A stretch of DNA of 64,000 bases from Janthinobacterium fluminis. GTDB taxonomy: Bacteria; Pseudomonadota; Gammaproteobacteria; Burkholderiales; Burkholderiaceae_D. The stretch is taken from contig NZ_JAQQXR010000001.1 in assembly GCF_028595325.1 (NCBI RefSeq), forward strand, positions 1,271,787-1,335,786. Direction: 5' to 3'. Of the stretch, positions 15,855 to 25,322 are shown one piece after another. The translations under genes were made by a program, and so were the position numbers. The notes under the pieces were generated by a model. That model was not told the origin of the DNA, did no database searches, and saw only the letters and a program-made list of their open reading frames with translations. How positions within the stretch are numbered: the stretch's first letter is position 1; each line of letters starts with the position of its first letter.

Positions 15855-17714
15855 TTAGGCACCCCCATAAATATTTTCCGTTTCTTTTTTCCGAGAATTT
15901 ACCTCCCCCACTATTTCAGAAACAACATATGGCTGCACACTCTTCACCGTGCAATTCATGGTAAAATCTGGCAACGCCCCAGCTTCACTTTCACTAATGC
16001 AATAATAATTATAATTTCCATTAATTATTTCACGATCTGCAGCAGCGACCAAGCCAGCATCGTTCAACAAAGTAAGCAATTCCAATGGTGGAGGTGAATA
16101 TGATGGGTTTTTTTTGTTATTGGTAAAATCCGATGCCTTCCCAAACCAATTCGTCCGCCAATCCGCCACCGCCCGCAGAAACCGGATCCAGGTCAGGTCG
16201 CCGTCTTTCAGAATGCCGCTGACGCCGATGCATAAATCGTAGGCGGTCGCCTTTTCGGAGTGCATCGGGTTGCTGACGATGCTCGAATGCCAGGAGTTCT
16301 TCTCAAACGTCCCCAGCCAGCGCGCCTTGGCCTCCGCCGGCGACTCGCCAGCCCGCATGCCGACGTTATCTTTCCGGAGATAGGGATTGGCGACGGCGAC
16401 GGCCGCGTCGATCGGCGAAATGGCCAGGGTGGCCTTCCCCAGCTCGGGCTGGAATGGCTGCGGCAATTCCTCCCCGTTCACCCGGCGGTTCCGCGCCGCC
16501 GTCATCTGGCTCGCGATATTCCATGTGAAGCTCAGGCGGATCGGATGCGGCGCGCTGCCGACATCGGGCGCGCCCTTGGTCGGCCCCGCCGGCGACGCGA
16601 AGGCCCGCTGCAGGAAGCGCCCGCCCAGCCGTTCCAGCATGCCGTCGTACACGCCCCACCAACCGATGCCCTCGATGTTGCCCAGCCCGACGGTGAGGTC
16701 GTCCGGGCTGAAGTACAGGTACACCTTGCCGCGGTTGTCGCGCTCCTTGTTTGCGTCGTGGCGCCATTTAGGCCCGACCACCCCCTCGCCCAGCTCCCGC
16801 AGCGCCGCGAACTTGGGCTCGCTGGCCGGCTGGTGCGTGATGAAGTCCTTGATGATGTTCAACAGCGTCGCCTCGCGTGCGGCGACGCTCTGCTGCGCCT
16901 CGTCCGTCTGGAGCTGCTCCAGCGCCGGCTGGTCGACGCTGTATGGCCAGTTGTTCAGGATCAGCGTGTCGGCCTTGATGCCGCCCTTTTCCGCGGCCAG
17001 GATCGCGTGCGCCAGCAGGCTCACGAAGCAGCCCTGGCTGTGCGCGACGATGTTGATCGGCTCGGCCGGCGACTGCCTGCGTATGATGCGGATCAGCGCG
17101 GCCAGGCGCTGCGCCGCCAGCACCATGTAGTGGCGCGGCGGCGCGTCGAGCATCGGATGGGTCGGCGACTCCGGGTCGGCCCTGCGTATCGTCCAGTTGC
17201 GCTTGAATCCCGGCCCGAACATGTCAGGGATATTCGTCGTCGCGTTGACGAACGGCCCGCCGTTCTTCGCGTAGCGCTTGTCGATGCGGTTGCCGTACCG
17301 GTCCAGGTATTCGCCATGCTTTTGCTGCGTGTCGGCCTTGTTCGTGTCCTCCCGGAATCCCCACAAAAAGGGGATCACCGGCGACGTCGTGCTGTCCGAC
17401 GAGCGCGCGAAATACACTTTGTCGGGGTCGGGGTGAATGTCCTCGGGCTTGTATTGCTGCCCTTCCCCCAGCGCCAGCGGCAGCACGTAGTTGGCTGGCT
17501 CCAGGTGTTCGCCCCGGTCCAGCCGGGTGTTCAGTCCGGCGCAGATACCCTGCTCCTGGTAGGGGAAGGCTTCGCCGATGTCGTTCACGCCGTGCACCAG
17601 GATGACGAGGCACGGCGCCGGGCGCGTCAGCGGAACGTACTGGTTGCCGCCGCCCGGCAGCAGCCACTGCGCCTGCTTGCCCATGACGATCCTGTTTTCC
17701 CCGTCCTCGCTCAT
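15855..17714 (-). CDS. Tle3-type antibacterial lipase effector
   Basis: A 619-residue alpha/beta hydrolase. The nucleophile elbow is NIVAHSQGC (Ser226), close to the HSQG pattern of type VI lipase effectors. LVILVHGVNDIG near residues 37-47 forms the oxyanion region. Candidate Asp and His lie in YFSPDDLTVGLGN and in NSWHSS or PMHSEKATAYD. Size and position fit Tle3 effectors, which attack phospholipids in the target periplasm. Its ATG overlaps the vgrG stop (ATGA), a sign of joint production and VgrG-linked delivery. The last roughly 90 codons are markedly AT-rich. No immunity gene lies between it and vgrG, unlike P. aeruginosa tle3. Confidence 0.8.
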   Translation of the reverse strand: MSEDGENRIVMGKQAQWLLPGGGNQYVPLTRPAPCLVILVHGVNDIGEAFPYQEQGICAGLNTRLDRGEHLEPANYVLPLALGEGQQYKPEDIHPDPDKVYFARSSDSTTSPVIPFLWGFREDTNKADTQQKHGEYLDRYGNRIDKRYAKNGGPFVNATTNIPDMFGPGFKRNWTIRRADPESPTHPMLDAPPRHYMVLAAQRLAALIRIIRRQSPAEPINIVAHSQGCFVSLLAHAILAAEKGGIKADTLILNNWPYSVDQPALEQLQTDEAQQSVAAREATLLNIIKDFITHQPASEPKFAALRELGEGVVGPKWRHDANKERDNRGKVYLYFSPDDLTVGLGNIEGIGWWGVYDGMLERLGGRFLQRAFASPAGPTKGAPDVGSAPHPIRLSFTWNIASQMTAARNRRVNGEELPQPFQPELGKATLAISPIDAAVAVANPYLRKDNVGMRAGESPAEAKARWLGTFEKNSWHSSIVSNPMHSEKATAYDLCIGVSGILKDGDLTWIRFLRAVADWRTNWFGKASDFTNNKKNPSYSPPPLELLTLLNDAGLVAAADREIINGNYNYYCISESEAGALPDFTMNCTVKSVQPYVVSEIVGEVNSRKKETENIYGGA

Positions 17715-20329
17715 GCTTTCCCCTTCCAGAACTTAAGCTCGGCGATGTGGATGGCGTCTTTTTGCGCCAGCGCAGTTTGGCCGTTGGCGTCGGTGACGCC
17801 CTCGATGACCTGCCCATCCTTCAATAGGATTTTGTAGTTGTAGTCGGCGGCGACCGCGCTTTTGTCGCCGGCGAAATGGGCGGTGAACTGGCGCTCGGCC
17901 TTGCCGACGTCGAACTTCGGCATTTCCGTGCTGGCGCCCCGCGCGGCGGTGATGCTGGGCGCGTCGCTCTGCAAATTGAGGGTTTTGGCGTCTATCGTGA
18001 TCTGTTCTGGCGTCATGTGCAAAAAGCTGCTGCCAACCTGTAACAGCAGGTACTTTTCCGCTCTGATCAGGACGCCGTCGTGGATGGACGTGACCGTCAA
18101 CGCCTTGTCAGCCGTCAGTTCCATCGTATTGTGCTGTGCCTGGCCGATAAACTTTCCCTGGCTGCTCATCAGACGCACATCCCCGTCGACGGCGAACTGT
18201 TCGATGTTTTTGGCTGCGGTGTGGAGGATGTCCCCCATCGCATAGTGCTGCTGATTGTTGCCCGCGACGGTGTCGATGTTCTGGCCCGCGTAATGGCTCT
18301 GGTTCCTGGGCGTGGCGCTGGCGATGCCGGCCGCGCCGCTGATGGCGAGCACAGCCTGGCCCGACGCCGCCTGCCCGGCTGCGGCTTCCTTGCCGGCACC
18401 GTGGCCGAGCGCGTCGACGGCCCCGGCCAGCTCTTGCTGCGGCGCCGTCTGGCGCTTGCCGCCTTGATGCGCCGCAGCCGCCTGGCCCAGACCTTTGGCA
18501 ATGTCGAGCGCCTGCTCCAGGCAGCCGACCAGCTCGTCGCGGCTGAGCATGCCGCCAACCGCCCGGGGGCGGCCGTCTGTGCTCAGCAGCAATCCTTTGG
18601 CGGCCCGCAACGCGCCCGCGCCGCCGGTTTCCAAGGCAAAACCCTCGCCCCGCGCATCCTTGCGCCCGCCGGCATCGTCGATGCGGGTGATGCTCCCCAG
18701 CGACAGTTGGCTGTGCAGGTGGTCGCTCCGGAGCTGGGCCTGGATGGCGTCCTTGCTGTCGTCGAGCAGCAGATGGTTGCCGCGCGCGCCAGACTCCAGT
18801 TCGCGGCTGCGCAGCCCCATCAAGGACAGTTGCTCCGGCAAGTTCCACGGCGGCCGATGGGTGTTGTTGTAGACGCCGCCGACGATGATCGGATGGTCGA
18901 CATTCCCGTCCAGAAACTGCACCAGCACCTCCTGGCCGACGCGGGGCAAGGCCATCTGCCCGAAGTTGCTGCCGGCCAGCGGCGCCATCACGCGTATCCA
19001 CGGCGAGCTGTCGAGGTCGAACTTGCCGATCCGGTCCCAATGGAATTGCAGCCGGACCCGGCCGTATAAGTCCGTGTAGATTTCCTGGCCGGGCGGGCCG
19101 ACCACGGTGGCCGTCTGCGCGCCGGGATCGGCGCACGGCGCGCTGTTGAAGTGGCGGCCAGGCCGCCAGCGCACGCTCTTGCGGATGCAGGCGAAGCTGT
19201 TTTCATAGTGCGAGCCGGTCCCCGGTCCGGCCTGATAGTTGTTGCTCGCCGTATGTTCCACCGACAGGATCAGGTAGTCGCGCGCGGCGATGCTGGCGCG
19301 CGGCGCCTCGCCCCGCGCCGGCACGGCGGCCTCGCCGCTGAAGTGCCCGTCCAGCCGGAAGCTGCGCCCCGCCTGGGCGCCGCGGTCGTTGCCGCCGGCC
19401 TCGAAATACTGGGCGGCGGCGTCATGCTCGTCCATGCGGCGCCGCGCCAGCGCCGCGCCGCCGCCCGAGTCCTTGTAGCCGTAGGAGCCGGTGTTTTCGT
19501 AGACCTCGTGGACGTCGACGTCGCCCTGCCGGTTCAGCGCATGGCCGCTGGCGCGCTGCGCATACGGGTTCTTGTAGTCGAAGCTGGCCAACGTCACGAC
19601 GCCGGAGGCGATGCGCCGCACCGCCCGCCAGTCGTGGACGCCGTCCGCCTCCAGCGATCCGGCGTGGTGGCGAAACGGCATGGCGCCGGCGCCGTCGGTC
19701 GGCTCGGCCATCGTCGTGTTGTCGCCGATGACCAGGGTATGGCCGTCGGCGCGGTGTTCGTACCAGTAGTGCAGGCCCAGCGCCTCCCAGCGCCGGTGCA
19801 GGTGGTTGTAGTCCGTTTCATTGTGCTGGTTGGCGCAGCTCAGCTTGGGATCGTCGTCGTAGAGGCAGCTTTGCCAGTCGCGCTGCAGATAGTGTGCGAA
19901 GGTCGCCTCCGTCAGTTCCATGACGCTGCGCCCGTGGAAGGACACGCAGTCGCGGCGCAGTCTCAGCAGCGCCAGCCACGGTTCCAGCACCATGTCGTAG
20001 AAGGCGAAGCCGCCGTCCGTGCGGTTGAAGCGAAACTCGGTGACGTAGCCGTTGAAGTGGCGCAGCGAGCCGTCCTGGCGCACCATCGAGACGGTCACCA
20101 TCCTGGCCATCATGGCCTTGAGGGCTATGCGGGCGTCGTCGGACAGCACCTCGACGTGGAAGCGGAAGTCGCGCGACATTTCCTCGCGCGCGCGCAGCGT
20201 GTTGACCAGCATGACGGCGTTGCCGGGGCCGCCGCGCGGGAAGGTCATGCGCAGCAGGCGCCTGTGCTGGGAGTCCTGGCCCAGCGCGGATAGTGACGCC
20301 ATGTGCTCGGCCACCCTGCTTCCATCCAT
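17711..20329 (-). CDS. vgrG: Type VI secretion spike protein VgrG
   Basis: 872 residues. The gp27-like base (residues 20-400) shows FRFHVEVLS, NETDYNHLHRRWEALGLHYWYEH. The gp5 OB-fold follows with GQEIYTDLYGRVRLQFHWDR and the WIRVMAPLAGSNFG signature. A C-terminal DUF2345-type beta-helix region (about 560-800) is present, then an extension of about 80 residues (after SITAARGAS) that ends in a short domain with YNYKILLKDGQVIEG. Such extensions often bind effectors, which suits the lipase gene that overlaps its stop. Two segments near residues 630-690 are Ala/Gln/Gly-rich linkers. Confidence 0.93.
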   Translation of the reverse strand: MDGSRVAEHMASLSALGQDSQHRRLLRMTFPRGGPGNAVMLVNTLRAREEMSRDFRFHVEVLSDDARIALKAMMARMVTVSMVRQDGSLRHFNGYVTEFRFNRTDGGFAFYDMVLEPWLALLRLRRDCVSFHGRSVMELTEATFAHYLQRDWQSCLYDDDPKLSCANQHNETDYNHLHRRWEALGLHYWYEHRADGHTLVIGDNTTMAEPTDGAGAMPFRHHAGSLEADGVHDWRAVRRIASGVVTLASFDYKNPYAQRASGHALNRQGDVDVHEVYENTGSYGYKDSGGGAALARRRMDEHDAAAQYFEAGGNDRGAQAGRSFRLDGHFSGEAAVPARGEAPRASIAARDYLILSVEHTASNNYQAGPGTGSHYENSFACIRKSVRWRPGRHFNSAPCADPGAQTATVVGPPGQEIYTDLYGRVRLQFHWDRIGKFDLDSSPWIRVMAPLAGSNFGQMALPRVGQEVLVQFLDGNVDHPIIVGGVYNNTHRPPWNLPEQLSLMGLRSRELESGARGNHLLLDDSKDAIQAQLRSDHLHSQLSLGSITRIDDAGGRKDARGEGFALETGGAGALRAAKGLLLSTDGRPRAVGGMLSRDELVGCLEQALDIAKGLGQAAAAHQGGKRQTAPQQELAGAVDALGHGAGKEAAAGQAASGQAVLAISGAAGIASATPRNQSHYAGQNIDTVAGNNQQHYAMGDILHTAAKNIEQFAVDGDVRLMSSQGKFIGQAQHNTMELTADKALTVTSIHDGVLIRAEKYLLLQVGSSFLHMTPEQITIDAKTLNLQSDAPSITAARGASTEMPKFDVGKAERQFTAHFAGDKSAVAADYNYKILLKDGQVIEGVTDANGQTALAQKDAIHIAELKFWKGKA

Positions 20330-20419
20330 GCCTGCCTCCTTGCCGCGCGTTAACCTTGCAATCCACTGGCAATTTTATTGTGAGCATCGTCCCGGGTGTT
20401 GACGCAACACAGGCAATGC

Positions 20420-21478
20420 CTACGAGGGGTGCAGCAGGTAGCGCACCTGCGCCCGCACCGGCTTGCCGGGGCTGGCCGTCAGAAAGGCGTCCCAGCCCAG
20501 CCGTTTCGCGGCGCCGCGCGTCTGCGTGCTCAGCACCAGGGGTTTGACACACGGCGGACGCAGCAGCAAAAGCGCCTCGTACTGGATGCAGGGCACGCCG
20601 AACAGCGCCAGCATCTTTTCCAGCCCAGCCGCGCCGGGGCCGCGCGGCAGGAAGCGCTCGAAGTCGGCCTCGTCTAGCGGGCCGATGCGCAGACGCACGC
20701 GCAAATCGCGGCGCCACTGGCGCACGCCCAGCGTGGCGCCGTAGCCAAGGCGGGCAATGGGGCCGCCGAGTTTGCTGAGGGCCGCCCGCGGGATGGCGTC
20801 CCAGCAGCCGACGAACTGTTCCAGCGCGATGGGCACGGCGAAGTAGTCGGACAGCACGCGCGCCACCGTGTGCGCCGATATCGGCCGCGTGCGCAGCAGC
20901 GCGGCATAATAGCCGGCCACGTCGGCGGACACGCCGCGCGCGCCGGCGAAACCGTCCTCGGCCACGCCGCCGAGCGCCAGCAGCATCGGCAGCAAGGCGT
21001 CCCGCCCCTGTTCGTCGCGCCGCTGTTCGAGCCGGTATTTTTCCCCCGCCTGGTAGAACAGGCCGACCAGGCGGTTGGAAAAGGTGTCGAGAAAGGCGCG
21101 GCCGGCGCCGCCCTTGTCGCGATGCAGGGCGGCCGCGATGCTTTCCGAATAATGCAAAGGCAGCACGCCGCCCACGCCGAGGAAGCCGATGAACGCCGGC
21201 GTGATGCCGATGCGCGGCAGCTCGCCGCGTTCCAGCGCCAGCCGCAGCATGGTGTCGGTGCGCGGGGCGTGTACGGATTCAATCTGGCTCGCCGGAAAAC
21301 TCAGCGACAAGCTGTTCTCGAAGCGCAGCACATGCGCGAAGGCGTCGTCGCCGCCCACGCCGGACTGGCGCAGCAACAGCAGCAGAATCCGCACCGCCTG
21401 CACGAACTCGAACCTGTACGGTTCGTCGATGAGGCGCTGGATTACGCTAGGTTCAAGGCGCCGTTGCGCGGTTTGCAT
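20420..21478 (-). CDS. tssG: Type VI baseplate protein TssG
   Basis: 352 residues from ATG 21478 (MQTAQRRLEPSVIQRLIDEP). It has TssG features: LIDEPYRFEFVQAVRILLLL near the start, FENSLSLSFPASQI, GFLGVGGVLPLHYSE, and FYQAGEKYRLEQRR. It forms the baseplate wedge with TssF, TssE and TssK. It overlaps the end of tssF by 37 bases. The open frame upstream of 21478 is antisense-free but belongs to the tssF reading region, so the internal ATG is used. Confidence 0.92.
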   Translation of the reverse strand: MQTAQRRLEPSVIQRLIDEPYRFEFVQAVRILLLLLRQSGVGGDDAFAHVLRFENSLSLSFPASQIESVHAPRTDTMLRLALERGELPRIGITPAFIGFLGVGGVLPLHYSESIAAALHRDKGGAGRAFLDTFSNRLVGLFYQAGEKYRLEQRRDEQGRDALLPMLLALGGVAEDGFAGARGVSADVAGYYAALLRTRPISAHTVARVLSDYFAVPIALEQFVGCWDAIPRAALSKLGGPIARLGYGATLGVRQWRRDLRVRLRIGPLDEADFERFLPRGPGAAGLEKMLALFGVPCIQYEALLLLRPPCVKPLVLSTQTRGAAKRLGWDAFLTASPGKPVRAQVRYLLHPS

Positions 21479-23280
21479 CGGATCAGCTCCTCTCCGGTTT
21501 TGTGCGACAAGGCCACAAGCTCGATAAAACTGTTGAGCTGGACGTACAGCCCGAGGAATTGGTCGATGACCTGGACAAACAGATGCATGCCGCTGCCGAC
21601 GAAGGCTTGCTCGTCGAGCGTGAGGCGCACCTCGATGCCGTGCACCAGCGAGGCGCCGCGCTTGCCGCGCATCCAGAGCGCCGTTTCCGCATGCGCGAGG
21701 CCGGTGATGCCGCCTATCTGCCGCTGTGAAATCGGCGATTGCGGCAAGTCGTACAGGGTCAGCATTTCGCGGAAAGCCGGCAAGCCCTCCTGCACCAGCG
21801 AGTGGTGGTTCAGCGTCAGGTGGGAGATCAGCCGCCAGTGGGCGCCATGCGCCGAGGCGAAGCGGCACGGCGGCGTCGGCCGCCGCAGGAAGCGGATCGC
21901 CCGGCCGGCGGCGCAGGCCGGCTTTTCGACGTCGCCGTCCGGGTGCCCGCAGCCGAGCATGGCCGGCAGCTCGCGGTTGCTGCACGTCAGCTCCAGCGAC
22001 AAGGTGCTGTTTTCCGCCCGCAGCGGCGCGAAGTCGGCGTCGACCAGGGTCAGCCTTTGTTCGTGGCCGGGGCTGGTCGCGGCCAGCGCCTCGTCGCGCC
22101 GCATCACCCAGTAGTGGCCCTTCGCGCCGGCGTCTTCGCCGTGCCGCAGCGAGTAGAACGGGCGGAACTCCGTCACGCTGCCGGCGCTCTCGCGCCGCCG
22201 CAGCATCCGCACGGCGTCGAGCGAATACACCTCGAACGCATGCGCGTGCGTGGCGCTGGCCAGCACCGCGTAGTCGGCCGCCGTTTGCGTCACGGCGATC
22301 GGCACGCCGGCCTGCCGGAACAGGTTGACCACCGGCGTGCAGCCGAGCAGCAGCCGGTCCGGCGCCAGGCTGCGCAGCATGCGCGCGACGTTCGAGTCGG
22401 GCCGCAGGCCCGCCACCGCCAGATGCAGGGTGGCGCGGGCGCAGCCCTCGGGCAGGCGCGCCAGCATCGCGGCCAGGTCGACATCGAAGAAGTTGAACTT
22501 TTCCGGGAAGGCGAAGTACTCGGTCAGCACCCGGTAGGCCGGATGCGAGCGCGCGCCGAAGGGAATCAGCGCGTCGTCGTCGGCAAAGCCGACCGGCGCG
22601 ATGGGCGGCGCGGACAGCGCGATCCACTCGCCGCCGTCCGCCTCGACGTAGGCGCGCGCCACGCGCATGAACAGCGTGTCGCGCAGCGCGGCGCAGAACG
22701 ACGGCTCGCCGTCGATGAACACGCGCAGCGTGCCCAGGCCGGGCCGGGCCAGCGTTCCCTGGCGCGCCTCGATCGTCATGCTCAGGCCCGCACCGGCGTC
22801 CGGCGGCAGGCCGGCGCCGGCGGGCGCCCGGATCAGGGGATCGAACCTGGCGCCCGACAGCGCCAGCGGCGTCAGGTTCAGCTCGTAGGCCGTGCGGAAT
22901 TTGCAGCGCACCTCGGCGCCGAAGGCGGACTCCAGCTCGGTCCCGCGCGCGATGCCGACGGCATCGCCGCCGTTGCCGTGGCGCGGCCCGGCGCCGTCGA
23001 GCCGCGCAATGGCGCAGGACGGGAACGCCCGCAGATAATGCGGCATCAGCACTTCGAGCAAACCCTCCGTGAACTCGGGGTAGTGGTTGTCCAGCCGCTT
23101 CGCGACGCGCGCGGTCAGCAGCGCCGTGGCCTGGATCAGGCGCTCGATGTGCGGATCGTCGCAGGCGTCGCCGGCCATGTGCAGGCGCCCGGCGATCTTC
23201 GGGAAGCGCTCGGCGAATTCGCGGCAGTAATGCCGCAAAATGACCAGCTCGCGCTCGTAATAGGGCAGCAGCTCTTCCAT
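21442..23280 (-). CDS. tssF: Type VI baseplate protein TssF
   Basis: 612 residues starting MEELLPYYERELVILRHYCREFAERFPKIAGRL, the recognised TssF opening, followed by DDPHIERLIQATALLTARVAKRLD. The length matches the family (about 590-620). The start is at 23280, sharing one base with the tssE stop (TGATG). The open frame continues well upstream (to 24033) but that part is antisense to tssK. It works with TssG and TssE as the baseplate wedge. Confidence 0.93.
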   Translation of the reverse strand: MEELLPYYERELVILRHYCREFAERFPKIAGRLHMAGDACDDPHIERLIQATALLTARVAKRLDNHYPEFTEGLLEVLMPHYLRAFPSCAIARLDGAGPRHGNGGDAVGIARGTELESAFGAEVRCKFRTAYELNLTPLALSGARFDPLIRAPAGAGLPPDAGAGLSMTIEARQGTLARPGLGTLRVFIDGEPSFCAALRDTLFMRVARAYVEADGGEWIALSAPPIAPVGFADDDALIPFGARSHPAYRVLTEYFAFPEKFNFFDVDLAAMLARLPEGCARATLHLAVAGLRPDSNVARMLRSLAPDRLLLGCTPVVNLFRQAGVPIAVTQTAADYAVLASATHAHAFEVYSLDAVRMLRRRESAGSVTEFRPFYSLRHGEDAGAKGHYWVMRRDEALAATSPGHEQRLTLVDADFAPLRAENSTLSLELTCSNRELPAMLGCGHPDGDVEKPACAAGRAIRFLRRPTPPCRFASAHGAHWRLISHLTLNHHSLVQEGLPAFREMLTLYDLPQSPISQRQIGGITGLAHAETALWMRGKRGASLVHGIEVRLTLDEQAFVGSGMHLFVQVIDQFLGLYVQLNSFIELVALSHKTGEELIRCKPRNGALNLA

Positions 23281-23753
23281 CAGGCGCCGCCCTCCCTGTG
23301 CCGCTGGCGGACTTCGCGTATCGAATACTGCTGGCTCGACGGCTCCAGCACGGCGTCGAAATGCACGGGGCCGACGACGCGCCCCACCCTGAGCAGCGCG
23401 GAGATGACGAAGTCGACCCGGTTCGAGCCGGCGCCGTGCAGGCGCAGCGCCGCGCCGACGTCGCGCAGGCGCGGTTCGTGGCGTTCGATGCTCCGCTTGA
23501 CGGCCGCGCAGATGCTGCTGCGGTCCGCTTCGCTGGCCAGGCACATGCTGGCGAAGTCCAGCAAGCCGTAATTCAGCAGCGAATTGCCGACCTCGGGATA
23601 AGCCGCCAGCATCTGCCCGGCGAGCGCCATGCGGGTGTTGAGCAGCGCCTCCAGGTCGCGCGCGACGGCGTCCTTGAGCTGTTCCAGGCTCCACGCCGCG
23701 GCGCCGTCGCCGCTCAGGCGCTCGAACAGGCCGGGCGTGAATTGCTGTGACAT
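23280..23753 (-). CDS. tssE: Type VI gp25-like baseplate protein TssE
   Basis: 157 residues from ATG 23753 (MSQQFTPGLFERL), with GAGG about 8 bases upstream. The gp25/lysozyme-like fold is shown by LLNTRMALA, EVGNSLLNYGLLDFASM, AAVKRSIERHEPRLRDVGAAL and the C-terminal FDAVLEPSSQQYSIREVRQR. Start of the tssEFG run, reading away from tssK, with 190 bases of shared promoter between. Confidence 0.9.
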   Translation of the reverse strand: MSQQFTPGLFERLSGDGAAAWSLEQLKDAVARDLEALLNTRMALAGQMLAAYPEVGNSLLNYGLLDFASMCLASEADRSSICAAVKRSIERHEPRLRDVGAALRLHGAGSNRVDFVISALLRVGRVVGPVHFDAVLEPSSQQYSIREVRQRHREGGA

Positions 23754-23945
23754 GGTCAACCTCCTCGGCGCCGCGTGGGTGGGAGCGGCCATTATTGGCC
23801 GATTTCCGTCCGACAAATTGCGCTCGCGCAAGGTTCGCGCGCCCGGGCCTTCCCTTGCGCGGCGTCAAGAGCCTGCGCGGGCCGGCGCGGCATGCTGGGG
23901 CCTGTGGCGTCGGCCGCCGCCCCATCCCCCCACGCGGAGAAGCCC

Positions 23946-25298
23946 ATGAATTTCCCTGCCAAAGTCTTGTGGTCCGAGGGCCTGACACTGGGGCCGCAGC
24001 AATTGCAGCAGCAGGACCGCTACCACGAGGCACGCCTGCGCAAGGTTGCCGCCACCATCAACCCGAACCTGTGGGGCGTGTACACGGTCCTCTGGAACGT
24101 CGACGCGCTGGCGCACAAGCTGCTGCGCGCCGACCGGATGTCGCTGCTGTTCCAGGACGGCGAGCTGTACGAGGCGCCCGACGCGGACCCGCTGCCGGCG
24201 CCGGTGGACCTGAGCGCCCTGCCGCCGGCCGAAACCAGCTTCACCTTCTACGCCGCGCTGCCGCTGCTGAAACCCTATGGCGGCAATCTGGCGGACGCGG
24301 ACGCGGCGCGCGACGCCGCCCGCTACACCCGGGTCGAGGCCGACACGGCGGACCTGTTCACGGACGCCCTCAACGTCGACGTCGCCTACCTGCGCAACAC
24401 CGTGCAACTGCTGGCCCAGGCGGAACCGCGCGGCGCCTACGCGAATTTCCCGGTGGTGCGCCTGCGCCGCCTCGCCGCCGGCGGCTTTGAACTCGACCCC
24501 GGCTTCATGCCGCCTTGCGTGTCGATCGGCGCCGCGGCCGGCTTGCGGCAGTTGTGCGACAACCTGCTGGGCAAGCTGAAGGCGAAAATCGACTCGCTCT
24601 ACGCGCTCCAGCGCCAGCCGAACACGGACGTCATCGAAGTGCACAGCGGCGACATCGCCACGTTCTGGATGCTGCACACCATCAGCACGGCCAGCGCGGC
24701 GCTGTGCCACTACGCGCGCGCCGCGCAGCAGCACCCGGAGCGCCTGTACGTGGAACTGCTGGCCCTGGCCGGCGGCCTGATGGCATTCTCGAAAAAATAC
24801 ACGCTCGACGACCTGCCCGCCTACGAACATGGCGATCCGGCGCCGGCCTTCAGCCGCGTCGACGCCATCATCCGCGACCTGGTCGACACCGTCATCTCGT
24901 CGAGCGTCGTCGCCATTCCGCTCTGGCAGGACGAAAACAAGGTGACGCACTATCGCGGCACGCTCGACGCGCTCAAGGAAGAGCGCAAGACCGCCCTCAT
25001 CATCGCCGTCAACGCCGACATGCCGGCGCTGGAGCTGGTGGCGATGGTGCCGACCCGCTTCAAGGTCGGCTCGCCCGAGGACGTCGAGCAAATCGTCACC
25101 TCGGCGCTGCCGGGCGTGACCTTGACGCACATGCCGCAGGTGCCGGGCGCCGTGCCGGTGCGGCCCAGCACCTACTACTTCGCCGTCAGCGACAAGGGCG
25201 CGCTGTACGAGCGCATGCTGAAAGCGCGCGCGATCACGATCTACGTGCCGAGCGGGATGAAGGACCTGCAACTGGAACTGCTGGCGCTCGCCTCCTGA
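23946..25298 (+). CDS. tssK: Type VI baseplate-membrane connector TssK
   Basis: 450 residues from ATG 23946 with GGAGAA 7 bases before it. The opening KVLWSEGLTLGPQQLQQQDRYHE and the region FWMLHTISTASAALCHYARAAQQHPERLYVELLALAGGLMAFS are typical of TssK (ImpJ/VasE). TssK links the baseplate to the membrane complex. It is divergent from tssEFG. The tssL and tssM genes that often follow are not here; an AsnC-type regulator on the other strand begins after 25 bases, so this T6SS locus is partial or rearranged. Confidence 0.92.
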   Translation: MNFPAKVLWSEGLTLGPQQLQQQDRYHEARLRKVAATINPNLWGVYTVLWNVDALAHKLLRADRMSLLFQDGELYEAPDADPLPAPVDLSALPPAETSFTFYAALPLLKPYGGNLADADAARDAARYTRVEADTADLFTDALNVDVAYLRNTVQLLAQAEPRGAYANFPVVRLRRLAAGGFELDPGFMPPCVSIGAAAGLRQLCDNLLGKLKAKIDSLYALQRQPNTDVIEVHSGDIATFWMLHTISTASAALCHYARAAQQHPERLYVELLALAGGLMAFSKKYTLDDLPAYEHGDPAPAFSRVDAIIRDLVDTVISSSVVAIPLWQDENKVTHYRGTLDALKEERKTALIIAVNADMPALELVAMVPTRFKVGSPEDVEQIVTSALPGVTLTHMPQVPGAVPVRPSTYYFAVSDKGALYERMLKARAITIYVPSGMKDLQLELLALAS

Positions 25299-25322
25299 GC
25301 CGCGCGCCCCGGGCCTCGGTGC

